Assembly: GCA_029237695.1 (NCBI GenBank)
Contig: CM055266.1
Span: forward strand, 125,664,569-125,728,568
DNA length: 64,000 nucleotides
Reading direction: 5' to 3'
Source: Conchocele bisecta
Taxonomy: Eukaryota > Mollusca > Bivalvia > Lucinida > Thyasiridae
Positions 34,809 through 44,790 of the stretch are shown piece by piece (within the stretch, counting starts at the first letter, position 1; every line of letters begins with the position of its first letter). The notes beneath the pieces are model-generated. The model was given only the letters and a program-made list of their open reading frames with translations, searched no databases and was not told the DNA's origin. A program made the position numbers and the translations under genes.

Positions 34809-34820
34809 TGCGCATGCGCA
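34809..34820 (-). promoter_or_regulatory. NRF-1-type promoter palindrome in J2
   Basis: TGCGCATGCGCA matches the NRF-1 consensus exactly. It lies about 52 bp upstream of the ATG of the exon in J2, a usual spacing for NRF-1 sites in CpG-rich metazoan promoters. Confidence 0.55.
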
Positions 34821-35038
34821 CCGCAAGCCGTGATATGAAAGTCGTCGTCCCCGCACATTATCAAAATAGACTGTTACCGCCGCGCGTCGCTAACAGTAAA
34901 TTGATAATTAATAAATGATTATATTTGTATAGCGGGCACTCGTAATTTTTAGAACTGGTGGAATAGTGACATAATTATACACTTATTTAATTATTATAAA
35001 TAACTGTTTGTGCCTACTGCGTGGGCATGTACCTTTAA

Positions 35039-35486
35039 CATCTAATTACGTTCGCAATGCAGAAGTTGAAGTTAGGCAGACTTGATTGTGCCCCTCCCTC
35101 ATCAACCACAGCTGCGACTTCGCATATTGTGAACCCATATTTATTTTCCAAGCGCATACGATCAGTAGCGAAACGGGTAGTCATTTTTCTAAATTGTATC
35201 AAATTGCATTAATACAATGCGGCCATATTTTATATCGATGTTTATGACGTGCGATTTATCATCGGGCAAGGGAAGAGCAGGCATTGAGGTGCAAATAAGC
35301 CCAGCCCCATCATTAGGTCGATAAATACTGTCGATCGGGAGAGATAGGCGGTGAAAAATGACGACCGGCTACAGGGAACATTACAAAGTGGGAACTTGTT
35401 ATAATACCAATCTATCCCACAATTGGAGGAAGCGTAGCAGTAGAATGGTTACTAATTTCATAATTATGTTCAGAAACCGACATTAA
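35039..35486. other. Unassigned DNA between J2 and J3
   Basis: No repeat or exon recognised. Slightly GC-richer around 35270-35370. Confidence 0.45.
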
Positions 35487-35988
35487 AGGTACATGCCCAC
35501 TCAGTAGGCACAACATGTTCTTTATATCAGAGTCATAATCTGAGACATTTCCTAGCAAAATAAACATTAATTCACTATTTCCCCACGTATTGATTTGCAT
35601 TATTATACATTTTATATCGGACGTAAATTTCCACACTGATATCAGGGGCGATAACCGTGTTTCCTGAAAAATTTAACGGACATTAATATTTATTCTCTGT
35701 ATTTATTTTTTGATGCGCAATGATTATACTTGATAATCTGTTGAAAATACCATTTTTTCAGGTGACGCACTTCATTTGTATAAATAATTAAAAAATATCG
35801 TGCCTCATTTGCTTACGAAAATAACCTGATACCACCGCGCGTCACTATCGGTAAAATAAATATAAATACATGATTATATTTGTATAGCGGGCACTCGTAA
35901 TTTTTAGAACTAGTGGAATAGTGACACGGTTATACACTTATTTAATTCCTTTAAAAACAGTTTATGCCTACTGAGTGGGCATGCACCT
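35487..35988. mobile_element. Family J element (J3), full length
   Basis: TTAA at 35483-35486 and 35989-35992. AGGTACATGCCCACTCAGTA to ACTGAGTGGGCATGCACCT. About 500 bp, non-coding. Confidence 0.92.
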
Positions 35989-36150
35989 TTAAGTAACTAA
36001 AATAATGCGCGCGTACAACATGAGCAAGTATATTCAATAAGTAATCATATTAATGTAATCTCTGTTACATACTCATTACACAATTACCTACAAGAAACCG
36101 CAGAAAATCAGACCGTAGCTAGTTAGCTCCCTTTGAATTATTATATATAG

Positions 36151-36441
36151 CAGGTGCGAATCCAGGCGGGGGCGTGTCCGGCGCACGCCCCCTCTAAAAT
36201 TGGTCGAGTTTAGATTTTGACCAATTTTTTTTGCGTGGAAAGATCTGATTATTTCCTTATTTCTCACACAAAGTGTATGTTGTTACCACTCAGTTGAACC
36301 GTCTCGTCGAGACGGTTCAACTGAGTGATAACAACATATACTTTTGATGAGAAATAAGAAAACACGGAGAAAAAATAATCTGAATTTTATGAAAATTGAA
36401 ATCCACGCCCCCTCTAGACATAAATCCTGGATCCGCCCCTG
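36151..36441. mobile_element. hAT-type foldback MITE with inner hairpin
   Basis: Ends CAGGTGCGAATCCAGG and CCTGGATCCGCCCCTG. The CAGGGGCGGATCCAGG type of end is widespread in animal hAT MITEs. Inside, family P arms (TTGAACCGTCTCGTCGAGAC) give a long perfect hairpin at 36275-36345. The flanking TATAG repeat is shorter than the usual 8 bp. Confidence 0.75.
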
Positions 36442-36622
36442 TATAGATCCGGTCTAAATTGTATAATTTAGGGTCTGAATGCTTGTAACAAGGGTGAATA
36501 CAGCAAGGACTATTGTGAAAAGGAATTATTCCAGCGTTGTTGACTATCCTCTGTATCTACGTAATCTGACCCAGGACTGCATTATTTGCCTGATTCATAT
36601 TTTCACACTTATTAATGTTATT

Positions 36623-36690
36623 GCAATCAGTGTAGACTCAGATCAGACTGCACATATGTGCAGTCTGATCTGGGTCTACACTGTTCGCAT
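36623..36690. repeat. Family D hairpin core (D13)
   Basis: GCAATCAGTGTAGACTCAGA through GCACATATGTGC and back. The outer arms are lost. Confidence 0.85.
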
Positions 36691-36941
36691 AACTATTTGT
36701 TGTGCTTTTCAGTAAGAAATAAACGCTGTAATACAGCATAGGACCGAATATCTATAAAAACGATTTACAAAGGGAAATAACTAGATCCTCCCTGAAAACA
36801 AAAAACAAAATATCGCATCTAAATGCATAATAATAGGCATTTAGAGGTGTTTATTTTTGTTTTACTTAAAAGTTTTAATTCTCTGAATTTGTGCTGGTCT
36901 CTGGACGTTCGCAGACACCGAGTAGAACAACACATTCTACA

Positions 36942-37093
36942 CATGTGGCTGTGGATAATTGAGGCTTATAGATTTTGTGACCAGTGTGCAGTCTTATCTG
37001 CATCTGCACCGTTCACCATTCCATCAATGACACACCCGTCAAGCTTCAAACAAACAATATAGATGGTCATCAGGATACAGCCACAAATGGCTG
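36942..37093. repeat. Family D MITE (D14), internally deleted
   Basis: ATGTGGCTGTGGATAATTGA start and GATACAGCCACAAATG end, about 150 bp. Confidence 0.8.
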
Positions 37094-37571
37094 ATGAATA
37101 TATGACCATTGACAAATTAGGAAACTGATTTCTGAACTAGCTATATAGTTATTTAATTGTAATTATACTGTTTACGATTTTACACTTCAGTTTCATTTAG
37201 TATAAATGCCTATAAGTTCATCACAGTAATTATATCTACATTGGAAGTATGTACAACAAGTATTTCATTAAATTCCACACTTTTCATCTACCGTGATTTC
37301 TGGAAAACCTATCAAGATGCAATAAGTATGAAGTCCGCGGTGGCAGAATGGCATTTTATCTAATATCTAGTGTCATATAGTATTAGTATTCTAACGGTTC
37401 TTGGCCAGACTGATTATTTTAACAGTCGCCGGTTTCAAAGTTGTTGTCCTATTAATTAGGCACAACATTGTTATTTATAGGAATTATCTTGTTGGAATTC
37501 CAACGTTTTACTTTATTTATGAAAACTATTGTACATTTTGTAAACGTATTTCATGAAATTACGCAGATGTC
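37094..37571. other. Unassigned AT-rich DNA
   Basis: No gene. TATTAATTAGGCACAACATT near 37451 is a faint J-like trace. Confidence 0.45.
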
Positions 37572-37576
37572 TGAAG

Positions 37577-37865
37577 AAAGGTGCATGATCACGTGGTACT
37601 AACAACAACAACAAGTACCGATTCAAAGTACTTATTATTTTATAGTGCCCATATTACGTAACGGATTTTGATGAAATATGGCGCATCAAACGCGTCTTGT
37701 TAAGCTGCATTTGGTGGTCTCTGTATTTTCGCCCAAACTTCTGTCGTTTTTGTGAAGAATCGATTTCCGTGTCGGCTTCGCAAAAAAGTCTGTGCCAAAC
37801 TCCCTAGACCACCAAATGCAGCTCATGAAGACGCGTTTGTTGTAAACACGTGATCATGCACCTTG
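37577..37865. mobile_element. Family I foldback (I3), internally deleted
   Basis: AAAGGTGCATGATCACGTGG to ATCATGCACCTTG, 5-bp duplication TGAAG (37572-37576, 37866-37870). At 289 bp it has lost part of the right arm. Confidence 0.9.
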
Positions 37866-37868
37866 TGA

Positions 37869-37905
37869 AGGTACAAAATCGCATGGCGTGTCTCATATGT
37901 CGGAA
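37869..37905. repeat. Family R end fragment
   Basis: AGGTACAAAATCGCATGGCG then TGTCTCATATG. Its end has been invaded by I3, whose right duplication overlaps it. Confidence 0.7.
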
Positions 37906-38007
37906 AACGTAGGTCGAAACGTGCATCAAAAACATGTGCACGTGACACGCATTGCTCGTCGTTATGTTAGTACTTAGTGCCGTTAAGTGCACTATCACGA
38001 GTTCAAT

Positions 38008-38256
38008 GTATGAAACACGAGATGTGAATGTGTACCTTAAAAGATGTGCGATATATCGTGAACAATATTTTCCGCAAATTACGTTGAAAGTTGACGAAAT
38101 GTTCAGAGCACATGCGAAATATAATTCCGCATTCGTGATGAAAATCTCGTCAACTTTCGACGTCATTTCCGGAATATATTACACTTTCTGTAAAACAAAT
38201 CCATGAAGACATGAACATATTCTTAGGTACAAAATCTCATGGCTCGTCTCATATGT
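38008..38256. repeat. Family R foldback (R3)
   Basis: The inner hairpin is GAAAGTTGACGAAATGTTCA and complement, with GCGAAATATAATTCCGC at the centre. The right end is AGGTACAAAATCTCATGGCT. Confidence 0.8.
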
Positions 38257-38399
38257 GTCTGGATACCTCCTGATGACTGATGCTGCACTATATCTAGCTG
38301 AATACACATAATGGCAGAAATCACCGAAATCAGAGATAAAACACGATCTCCATACAATATAATACGCATTTAAATTAATAGAAAATTCAAATCAGGCTC

Positions 38400-38570
38400 A
38401 ACGGTCGTCTTCGGTGATTAATGGTTTGTTTATACACGTGACCCGGCCACGTGACTATAGACACACATCGGCGGCTCGCGACATTGGGACGTCGATGCTC
38501 GTTCTGCGGCAATATGGGGCGATAGAGCCACCGCGGCCGACATAGCGGGAAGCCATGTTTAAATAACAAT
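38400..38570. promoter_or_regulatory. CpG-rich patch with two CACGTG E-boxes
   Basis: ACACGTGACCCGGCCACGTG lies near 38436, followed by GCGGCTCGCGACATTGGGAC. It is markedly richer in CpG than its surroundings. A minus ATG at 38556 in AACATGGCTTCC context opens only 33 codons. It could be a promoter edge or unmethylated island; the evidence is weak. Confidence 0.3.
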
Positions 38571-38774
38571 TTAATTATCGAGTAATGCGCACTTACAAAT
38601 TGGAATCTAGCTCGCGAATCGAATGAATGATAATGCTTTCCGGAAATTATTTCCGAAAGATTTAGTTGCGACACTGCTGCCGATGCAGCTACATGAATGG
38701 TTTCGTAATCCTATTAGTATTATGGGCACCTTGGCTCAGGGAAATCGCAACCATCCTCCTCCATCGCGACACTT

Positions 38775-39048
38775 CCGCCTGCGCAAACCTCGCCAATATT
38801 TGTCAGTTTTGTTATTTCAAAACACTTGACTATTGTGTTTGAAATCAAGCAGCTTGGTTTACTGAGCCTGAGCTGTAGCACAGCTGAGGCTCAGACAATC
38901 AAGTTGCTTGATTTCGAGTTGGCATAAATGTCAATGTCTTTATTTGAACATACTTGAATAGTGTGCTTGAATGCGAGTTGGCGTTGCCAATATATGTTCA
39001 GAAACGTTGATAAGCTGAGCAAGAATAACGGAGGCGGAGGCGGAGGTG
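38775..39048. repeat. Family A element (A5)
   Basis: CGCCTGCGCAAACCTCGCCA start. The hairpin carries GAGCCTGAGCTGTAGCACAG. The right part is extended by a repeated GGAGGC run. Confidence 0.85.
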
Positions 39049-39049
39049 T

Positions 39050-39340
39050 GCATATGAGATAAGCCATGTGATTTTGTAATAAGAAGATGGGCGATTTGTC
39101 ATGATTTTTTTGTTTACAAAATATGTGCCATTTTCTGTAAATTCTAATCCGCAATGAACATTTCGTCATCTTCCAACTCCATTTAAGGAAACTATCGCAC
39201 ATTTAGTAGTTATTTTTCGTGAGATATCGCACAACTTCATCGTAATAACATCGTAGTAATCGTTTATTCTCTCATGTCACATAATACATGACAACATAGG
39301 GTATGTGTAATACGGAAAATGGGCTGTCTCATATATACAT
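39050..39340. repeat. Family R element (R4), diverged
   Basis: It starts ATGAGATAAGCCATGTGATT (the R end in reverse) and ends GGGCTGTCTCATATA. The interior shares ATTTTCTGTAAAT and GATATCGCACAA-like strings with R1 and R3. Confidence 0.65.
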
Positions 39341-39419
39341 GTTGTGTGATGGCTGATTGCGTCCGTCGGATTTGATACTTGGAGGAAACTTAATGTGTGA
39401 ACCATAGTTATGAAATTAT

Positions 39420-39785
39420 AATATAGGAATGAATGGCCTTTTTGTGGAATTTATCGGGGATATAAACTTGGAAAAGTCGCGGGAATACTGGACGAAGCGA
39501 TAAAAAATTACAATTTTCGAAAAGAAATAAAAATTTATATCCCCGATAAATTCCACCAAAAGGCCATTCATTCCTTATAATTCCAGCATTTTAAATAAAT
39601 TCATCAAGAAAATGTGTTTATTTTCCGTTTTCTTAAGAATTATTTTAACTGCGCCTCACGGTTACGGAAAGTAGTTCGGCGTGGGAGTTTACTGGGATAT
39701 AAATTTTGGACAGAGACTTGCTACGGGCCAATCAAATGTTAGGGAATTGCGTAAATATTTTTGTGCAGGAATTATGTATTAATAA
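39420..39785. repeat. Family L segment (L2) with foldback end
   Basis: GGAATGAATGGCCTTTTTGT...GGGGATATAAACTTGG at 39432-39475 is inverted at 39535-39577. A K-like AAAATTACAATTTTCGAAAA loop lies between. The right 260 bp matches 11240-11500 almost base for base. Confidence 0.8.
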
Positions 39786-39927
39786 CCATCGGTTGCATTG
39801 ATAAAAGTGTTTGATGAAATGCAGCTTTTTTTCTGGGATGCCTAGGTTCAACTGGCCATACGATATTCACCTAAAGATTATTAAATAATGTTGTACTAAA
39901 TTTATCCACCACTTTCTACGTGTATCC

Positions 39928-40378
39928 GAGATACAGTGGCTTTAACGTTACATGCCCACTATGTAGGTTATAATATAGAGATACAGTGGCTTTAACGTTA
40001 CATGCCCACTATGTAGGTTATAATATAGAGAGACAGTGGCTTTAACGTTACATGCCCACTATGTAGGTTATAATATAGAGATACAGTGGCTTTAACGTTA
40101 CATGCCCACTATGTAGGTTATAATAGAGAGCAGTGGCTTTAACGTACATGCCCACTATGTAGGTTATAATATAGAGAGACAGTGGCTTTAACGTTACATG
40201 CCCACTATGTAGGTTATAATATAGAGAGACAGTGGCTTTAACGTTACATGCCCACTATGTAGGTTATAATATAGAGATACAGTGGCTTAACGTTACATGC
40301 CCACTATGTAGGTTATAATATAGAGATACAGTGGCTTTAACGTTACATGCCCACTATGTAGGTTATAATATAGAGAGA
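39928..40378. repeat. 50-bp tandem array derived from a J terminus
   Basis: Nine units of GAGATACAGTGGCTTTAACG followed by TTACATGCCCACTATGTAGG and TTATAATATA; two units are shortened. The TTAACGTTACATGCCCACTA segment is a variant of the J end TTAAAGGTACATGCCCACTC, so the array is amplified transposon end sequence. Confidence 0.92.
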
Positions 40379-40858
40379 CAGTTAGGTTTGTATGTTCTGT
40401 AGAGATGACATTTTCTGACAAATTGAACATTCATTCACCATTACCCCACGTATTGAAAGGCAATATTATACATTTTATATCAGACGTAAATGTCCACGCT
40501 GATATCATGGGCGATAACCATGTTTCCTTAAAGTGTTAACGGACATTACTATTTATTCTCTAAATGTATTTGTTTTGATGTGCAATGATAATACTTTATA
40601 ATCTGTCGAAAACATGATTTGTTCAGGTGCTGCATTTAATTAGTATAAATAATTAAAAAAAATAATACCTCGTTTACATATGAAAATAGCCTGATATATA
40701 CCACCGTACGTCACTATTCGTAAAATAAATATTACTAAATGATTATATCTGTATAGCGGGCACTCGTAAGTTTTAGAACTGGTGGAATAGTGACACAATT
40801 ATACATTTATTTAATTCCTATAAAGAACATTTTGTGCCGACTGAGTGGGCATGTACCT
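40379..40858. mobile_element. Family J body and right end (J4)
   Basis: It continues directly from the array through ATTACCCCACGTATTGA and GTATAGCGGGCACTCGTAAG to GAGTGGGCATGTACCT and TTAA (40859-40862). With the array as a multiplied left end, it is a complete J element. Confidence 0.85.
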
Positions 40859-40862
40859 TTAA

Positions 40863-42272
40863 CCCTTTCACCCCTTAGTAGTTGGAATCACAGGTGGAAG
40901 AATCGGACCTATGACACCAAAAAAATGCCTATTAAAAAATCCCATTACCCCACCCACTTGGTCTCGTACATTACCATCTTCTATTTATAGAAAGGTGGGT
41001 AAGAATATGGCTATTACAGAAAGAGCCCTCTCTTTTCCGATTCGCACAAACACAATAAACATCGATTAAATGTATGAAATATGTCTCTGGCAATCGATAA
41101 AGGTATTAGGTGTGTGAATATACTCACTTCAAATCGCTGTTTCAAGCATTTATTGAGTTATTCGCGTTTTGATTACCCCAACCAAAGCGAAAGTTGCGTG
41201 TACGAAAGAATCTCACACAGAATCGGAGGTCGTCCGGCGTGGATTATTGGTCATATTTGGCCGATAGCTGATCGCCAGCTCAAACTAATGACGTGCACCA
41301 TGACCATATACATTAGAAACTCCAACCATACAAAGTTCGTCCAATTGTGATCGTTCACCGATCTAAAAAACACTTTTTTTGTCTAATTTCGTTCATTATC
41401 TGGAACTGGGTCAATGCACCATCTTCCATAATACAACCGGAAGCGTCTATGTAAAGAACATCTCTGATTGGCTAAATCTAAACTGTGATGACGTCATTCA
41501 ACCTATTTCGATATTCGGAAGACATAATCTGAAAGTACGCGAATCATGAATGAAAGTAGAAAAAAGGTGTTTTTTTAGATCGGTGAACGATCAGAATTGG
41601 ACGAACTTTGTATGGTTGGAGTTGCTAATGTAAATGGTCATCGTGCACGACTTTAGTTGGAGCTGGCGATCAGTTATTGGTCAAATATGACCGATAATCC
41701 ACGCCGGACGGCCTCCGATTATGTGTGAGATTCTTTCGTACACGCAAATTTCGCTTTGGATGGGGTATGCAAAATGCGAATAACTGAATAAATGCTGGAA
41801 ACAGCGATTTGAAGTGGATATATTCACACATCTAATACCTTTATCGATTGCCAGCGACAGAAATCATACATTTAATCGATGTGTATTGTGTCTGTGCGAG
41901 TCGGAAACGAAAGGGCTCTTTCTATAATGGCCACAATGTTATCCACCTTTCTTTATAGAAGATGGTAATGTACGAGACCAAGTGGGTGGGGTAATGGGAT
42001 TTGTTTAATAAGCATTTTGTTGGTGTCATAGGTTCGAGTCTTCCACCTGTGGTTGGAATTGGCTTTGATACGTTAATTTTGCAACCAATCCAATCGTCAC
42101 AAAATGATTTTCAGATTAATCCATTTATGAAAAGGGAGTGTTTTTGTTCTCAAAAATATGAAAATTACTTGTAAAAAGTGCAGATCCTGATGAGACGGCT
42201 CGTCACGAGCCGGCTCATCTGGATCTACACTTTTTGCCAATTCATGTTGCCAGGCCTGTGGTGTTGAAAGGG
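40863..42272. mobile_element. Family B MITE (B7) at the J4 boundary, split by a foldback
   Basis: CCCTTTCACCCCTTAGTA (40863-40880) and the rest of B (42060-42272, hairpin GATGAGACGGCTCGTCACGA, end GTTGAAAGGG) are separated by the element at 40889-42051. Its left TTAA is the right TTAA of J4. Its right TTAA is at 42273-42276. Confidence 0.9.
40889..42051. mobile_element. 1.16-kb hAT-like long-arm foldback
   Basis: The ends CACAGGTGGAAG and CTTCCACCTGTG begin inverted arms of about 490 bp (40889-41380 and 41559-42051), similar but clearly diverged (single-base changes and small indels). The spacer is about 178 bp. An exact 8-bp duplication, GTTGGAAT, flanks it (40881-40888, 42052-42059). Eight-base duplications point to hAT or P-type transposases. 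No transposase is encoded; the 89-codon frame in the left arm is not convincing. Confidence 0.93.
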
Positions 42273-42431
42273 TTAATTCGCCAACCAACAATGTTGATTA
42301 TAATATTTATTGAGCTGGCTCATTATATGAAATATATATAATCTACATAGTTCATTAACGAAATAAGCTTGAGTGCGTGAAATCCATATTTTTCCGGATT
42401 GTCTCCCCTGTATAGAAAAACGCCAAAAAAA

Positions 42432-42627
42432 AAATTCATTTACCATTACCCCACGTATTGATTGGCAGTATTTATTGTATTATACACCGCCAGTCACTAT
42501 GAGTAAAATAAATATTACTAAATTATTATGTATGCATAGTGGGCATGCGTAAGTTTTAGAACTGGTGGAATAGTGACACCATTATACACTTATTTAATTC
42601 CTATAAAGAACAGTTTGTGCCTACTTT
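42432..42627. repeat. Family J right-half fragment (J5)
   Basis: ATTACCCCACGTATTGATTG through AGTTTTAGAACTGGTGGAAT to TTTGTGCCTACTTTG. The terminal 15 bp are missing. Confidence 0.82.
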
Positions 42628-42653
42628 GTTGTAGCTCCTGTACTATAGCCGAT

Positions 42654-42956
42654 TTCATCAAAATTGCAAAGTATACTTATCTAGCAAAGTATACTTTGAG
42701 AGAGTAATCATTTACTTTTCCCGAAATGCATTATTTCATGTATAACTAACCACTGTATATACATGTATTTGATGAATAAAAATATGCATAATTATTATAC
42801 TGAATTTATTACATTATCACAGCCAAAATGGCTGTGATAATGTAATAAATTCAGTATAATGAAAATTAATAAATTTATCCTTAAATTGAAAATTTCTCCC
42901 TCAAAGTATACTTTGCTAGATAAGTATACTTTGCAATGTTGGTGAAATAGGCTACT
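42654..42956. repeat. Family M foldback (M2)
   Basis: ATAGCCGATTTCATCAAAAT to GTGAAATAGGCTACTG. The central palindrome TTATTACATTATCACAGCC is perfect. Confidence 0.9.
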
Positions 42957-43130
42957 GATGTAGAAGACACTATGACTTCGCACGTCCGTTTGCACTGGTG
43001 CTGCACTCCGCGCCGGCGCTAAATGTTGCACACGTAGTGATCAAGGTCTACACTTGTTTGTGAAAATAAACGATACCATAACCATGCTGTGATTTCAATG
43101 CTGGTCTGCTGTGCGGCGTAAGCTTGGACC

Positions 43131-43437
43131 AGTAGCCTATTTCACCAACATTGCAAAGTATACATTTCTAGCAAAGTATACTTCGAGGGAGAAATTTTAA
43201 TTTTTAGGATAAATTTATTATTTTTTATTATACTGAATTTATTACATTATCACAGCCATTTTGGCTGTGATAATGTAATGAATTCAGTATAATAATTCTG
43301 CATACTTTTAATCTTCAAATATATGCAGTCGTTAGTTATATATTAAATAATGCATTTCAGGAAAAATAAATGATTACTCCCTCAAAGTATACTTTGCTAG
43401 AAAAGTATACTTTGCAATGTTGGTGAAATAGGCTACA
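43131..43437. repeat. Family M foldback (M3)
   Basis: CAGTAGCCTATTTCACCAAC to GTTGGTGAAATAGGCTACAG, full length, lying in opposite centre orientation to M2 170 bp away. Confidence 0.92.
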
Positions 43438-43849
43438 GACAGCGAGGACTATGAACAGGTCCAAGCCTATGCTGGCTGTAAATCTAACTAGGTCCCATTT
43501 CCCCCAGTCGACGACGAACACATGTACGGATGACCGAGTGGTTCCCGTGCACCTGTCTAGACAGGTGTTCCCATTGGTTTTCTATTTCAATATGACACAT
43601 ACTGTGCATATATTTAGTAGTTAGTTTATGTTTTTTAATCCGAACAGCATGAAAACTTGTATAACAGTATATACATCTTATTTTATATTAATATGTTTGC
43701 GTGTATGTACGGTATGCCATACCAAAATGACTATTTAAATTTAGAGATAATGACAATTATTTATTTGCTAATATGCACATTATTTCTACAACAACCAAAC
43801 AAAAACATCATCGAAATTAAACCATCAAAATTGTCTCTTTGGGATGTAA

Positions 43850-44150
43850 CTGAGAGCGGCGTAGACTCTGACCCGACTGCATAGATGTACAGACTGGCAA
43901 GAGCCGTCACCGTTCATAGAATCCGCTTTCCACGGCGCTTAGCATACACCCAAACATTAATTCTCACATATTTATACATGTTTGTTTACTGTCCCCATGC
44001 CTCCCCCCTGTCAAAATTATATCTGACATAAATACGTTACATTGCCAACCATGTCTACCCACCTACATAAATTACCAATTTCAGTGATGTTGTTAACATG
44101 ACTTTAAATAAAAATATGTTGTTCTGTTCTGTTCTGTTCTGTTCTGTTTC
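43850..44150 (+). mobile_element. 3' tail of a retroposon with (TTCTG)n end
   Basis: ACATGACTTTAAATAAAAAT with an AATAAA signal runs into six TTCTG/TGTTC units (about 44119-44149). Short tandem repeats at the 3' terminus are typical of some LINEs and their SINE partners. Upstream sequence has no detectable reverse transcriptase, so this is a truncated or SINE-like copy. The 5' limit is uncertain. Confidence 0.5.
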
Positions 44151-44254
44151 ACGTACCGGTTTCCTGACGAGGTGTCACTCAGCTCTACTTAAAAATCCAG
44201 CGCCTATTTCGACATGAAACAGTTTAGTGCACCAGTGCAGCACCGCTGTATTAA

Positions 44255-44447
44255 AGGCCCACTCAGTTGGCACAATCTATTTTTTTTATATCAGAGACAT
44301 CATCCGAGACCTTCTCTGGCAATATAAACATTAATTCACAATTACCCCACTTATTGATTGGCAATATTATACATTTTATATCCGACGTAAATTTCCACAC
44401 TGATATCAGGAGCGATAGCGTTTCACAGCAAATGCCAACTTCTAAAC
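44255..44447. mobile_element. Family J left part (J6), interrupted by K2
   Basis: TTAA at 44251-44254, then AGGCCCACTCAGTTGGCAC (shortened end), the GAGACATCATCCGAGACC block and ATTTCCACACTGATATCAGG. The right end is not found. Confidence 0.82.
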
Positions 44448-44649
44448 CAGGGATTCCGCTGGCGATCGCCACTTTCGCAATTGGCGATAAAAATAAACAA
44501 TTGGCGATAAAAAATACAATTTTCGAAAAAAAAAAAAAAATAATAAAAATATATATAATCATTTTTTTTCGAAAATTGTAATTTTTTATCGCCAATTGTT
44601 TATTTTTTTTGAAATGGCGATTTTTTTATTTTCCCCAGCGGAATCCATG
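44448..44649. mobile_element. Family K foldback (K2), 202 bp
   Basis: CAGGGATTCCGCTGGCGATC to CCCCAGCGGAATCCATG, 6-bp duplication CTAAAC (44442-44447, 44650-44655). The TTATCGCCAATTG motif occurs on both arms. Confidence 0.9.
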
Positions 44650-44689
44650 CTAAACCGCATTTGCCCTGATCATCAACTGTATATGTCAT

Positions 44690-44790
44690 TTACGGAACTA
44701 TCGTACATTTTGTAAAGTAGTTTGCATGAGATAACGCACAACTGCCCACATCACAAATACAAGTATGGCTTGTCTCAAATGAAAATAAAG
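44690..44790. repeat. Family R remnant
   Basis: GTCATTTACGGAACTATCGT and CACAAATACAAGTATGGCTT then GTCTCAAATG: a decayed right end. Confidence 0.55.

Larger units (their letters stand above)
34328..35034. mobile_element. Family J element carrying an exon (J2)
   Basis: TTAA at 34324-34327 and 35035-35038. Ends AGGTACATGCCCACGCAG and CTGCGTGGGCATGTACCT match each other better than other J copies. At 707 bp it is longer than the roughly 500-bp non-coding J copies. Its right 180 bp is standard J sequence (GTATAGCGGGCACTCGTAAT). The middle holds a minus-strand promoter and coding exon not found in the other copies. Confidence 0.85.

Noticed and set aside
39928..40378. CRISPR-like array (regular 50-bp repeats)
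   Set aside because: There are no variable spacers. The whole 50-bp unit repeats, and the genome is eukaryotic.
41081..41350. An 89-codon frame in the 1.16-kb foldback as a transposase remnant
   Set aside because: No DDE or zinc-finger motif, and the matching arm is not open in the equivalent frame.
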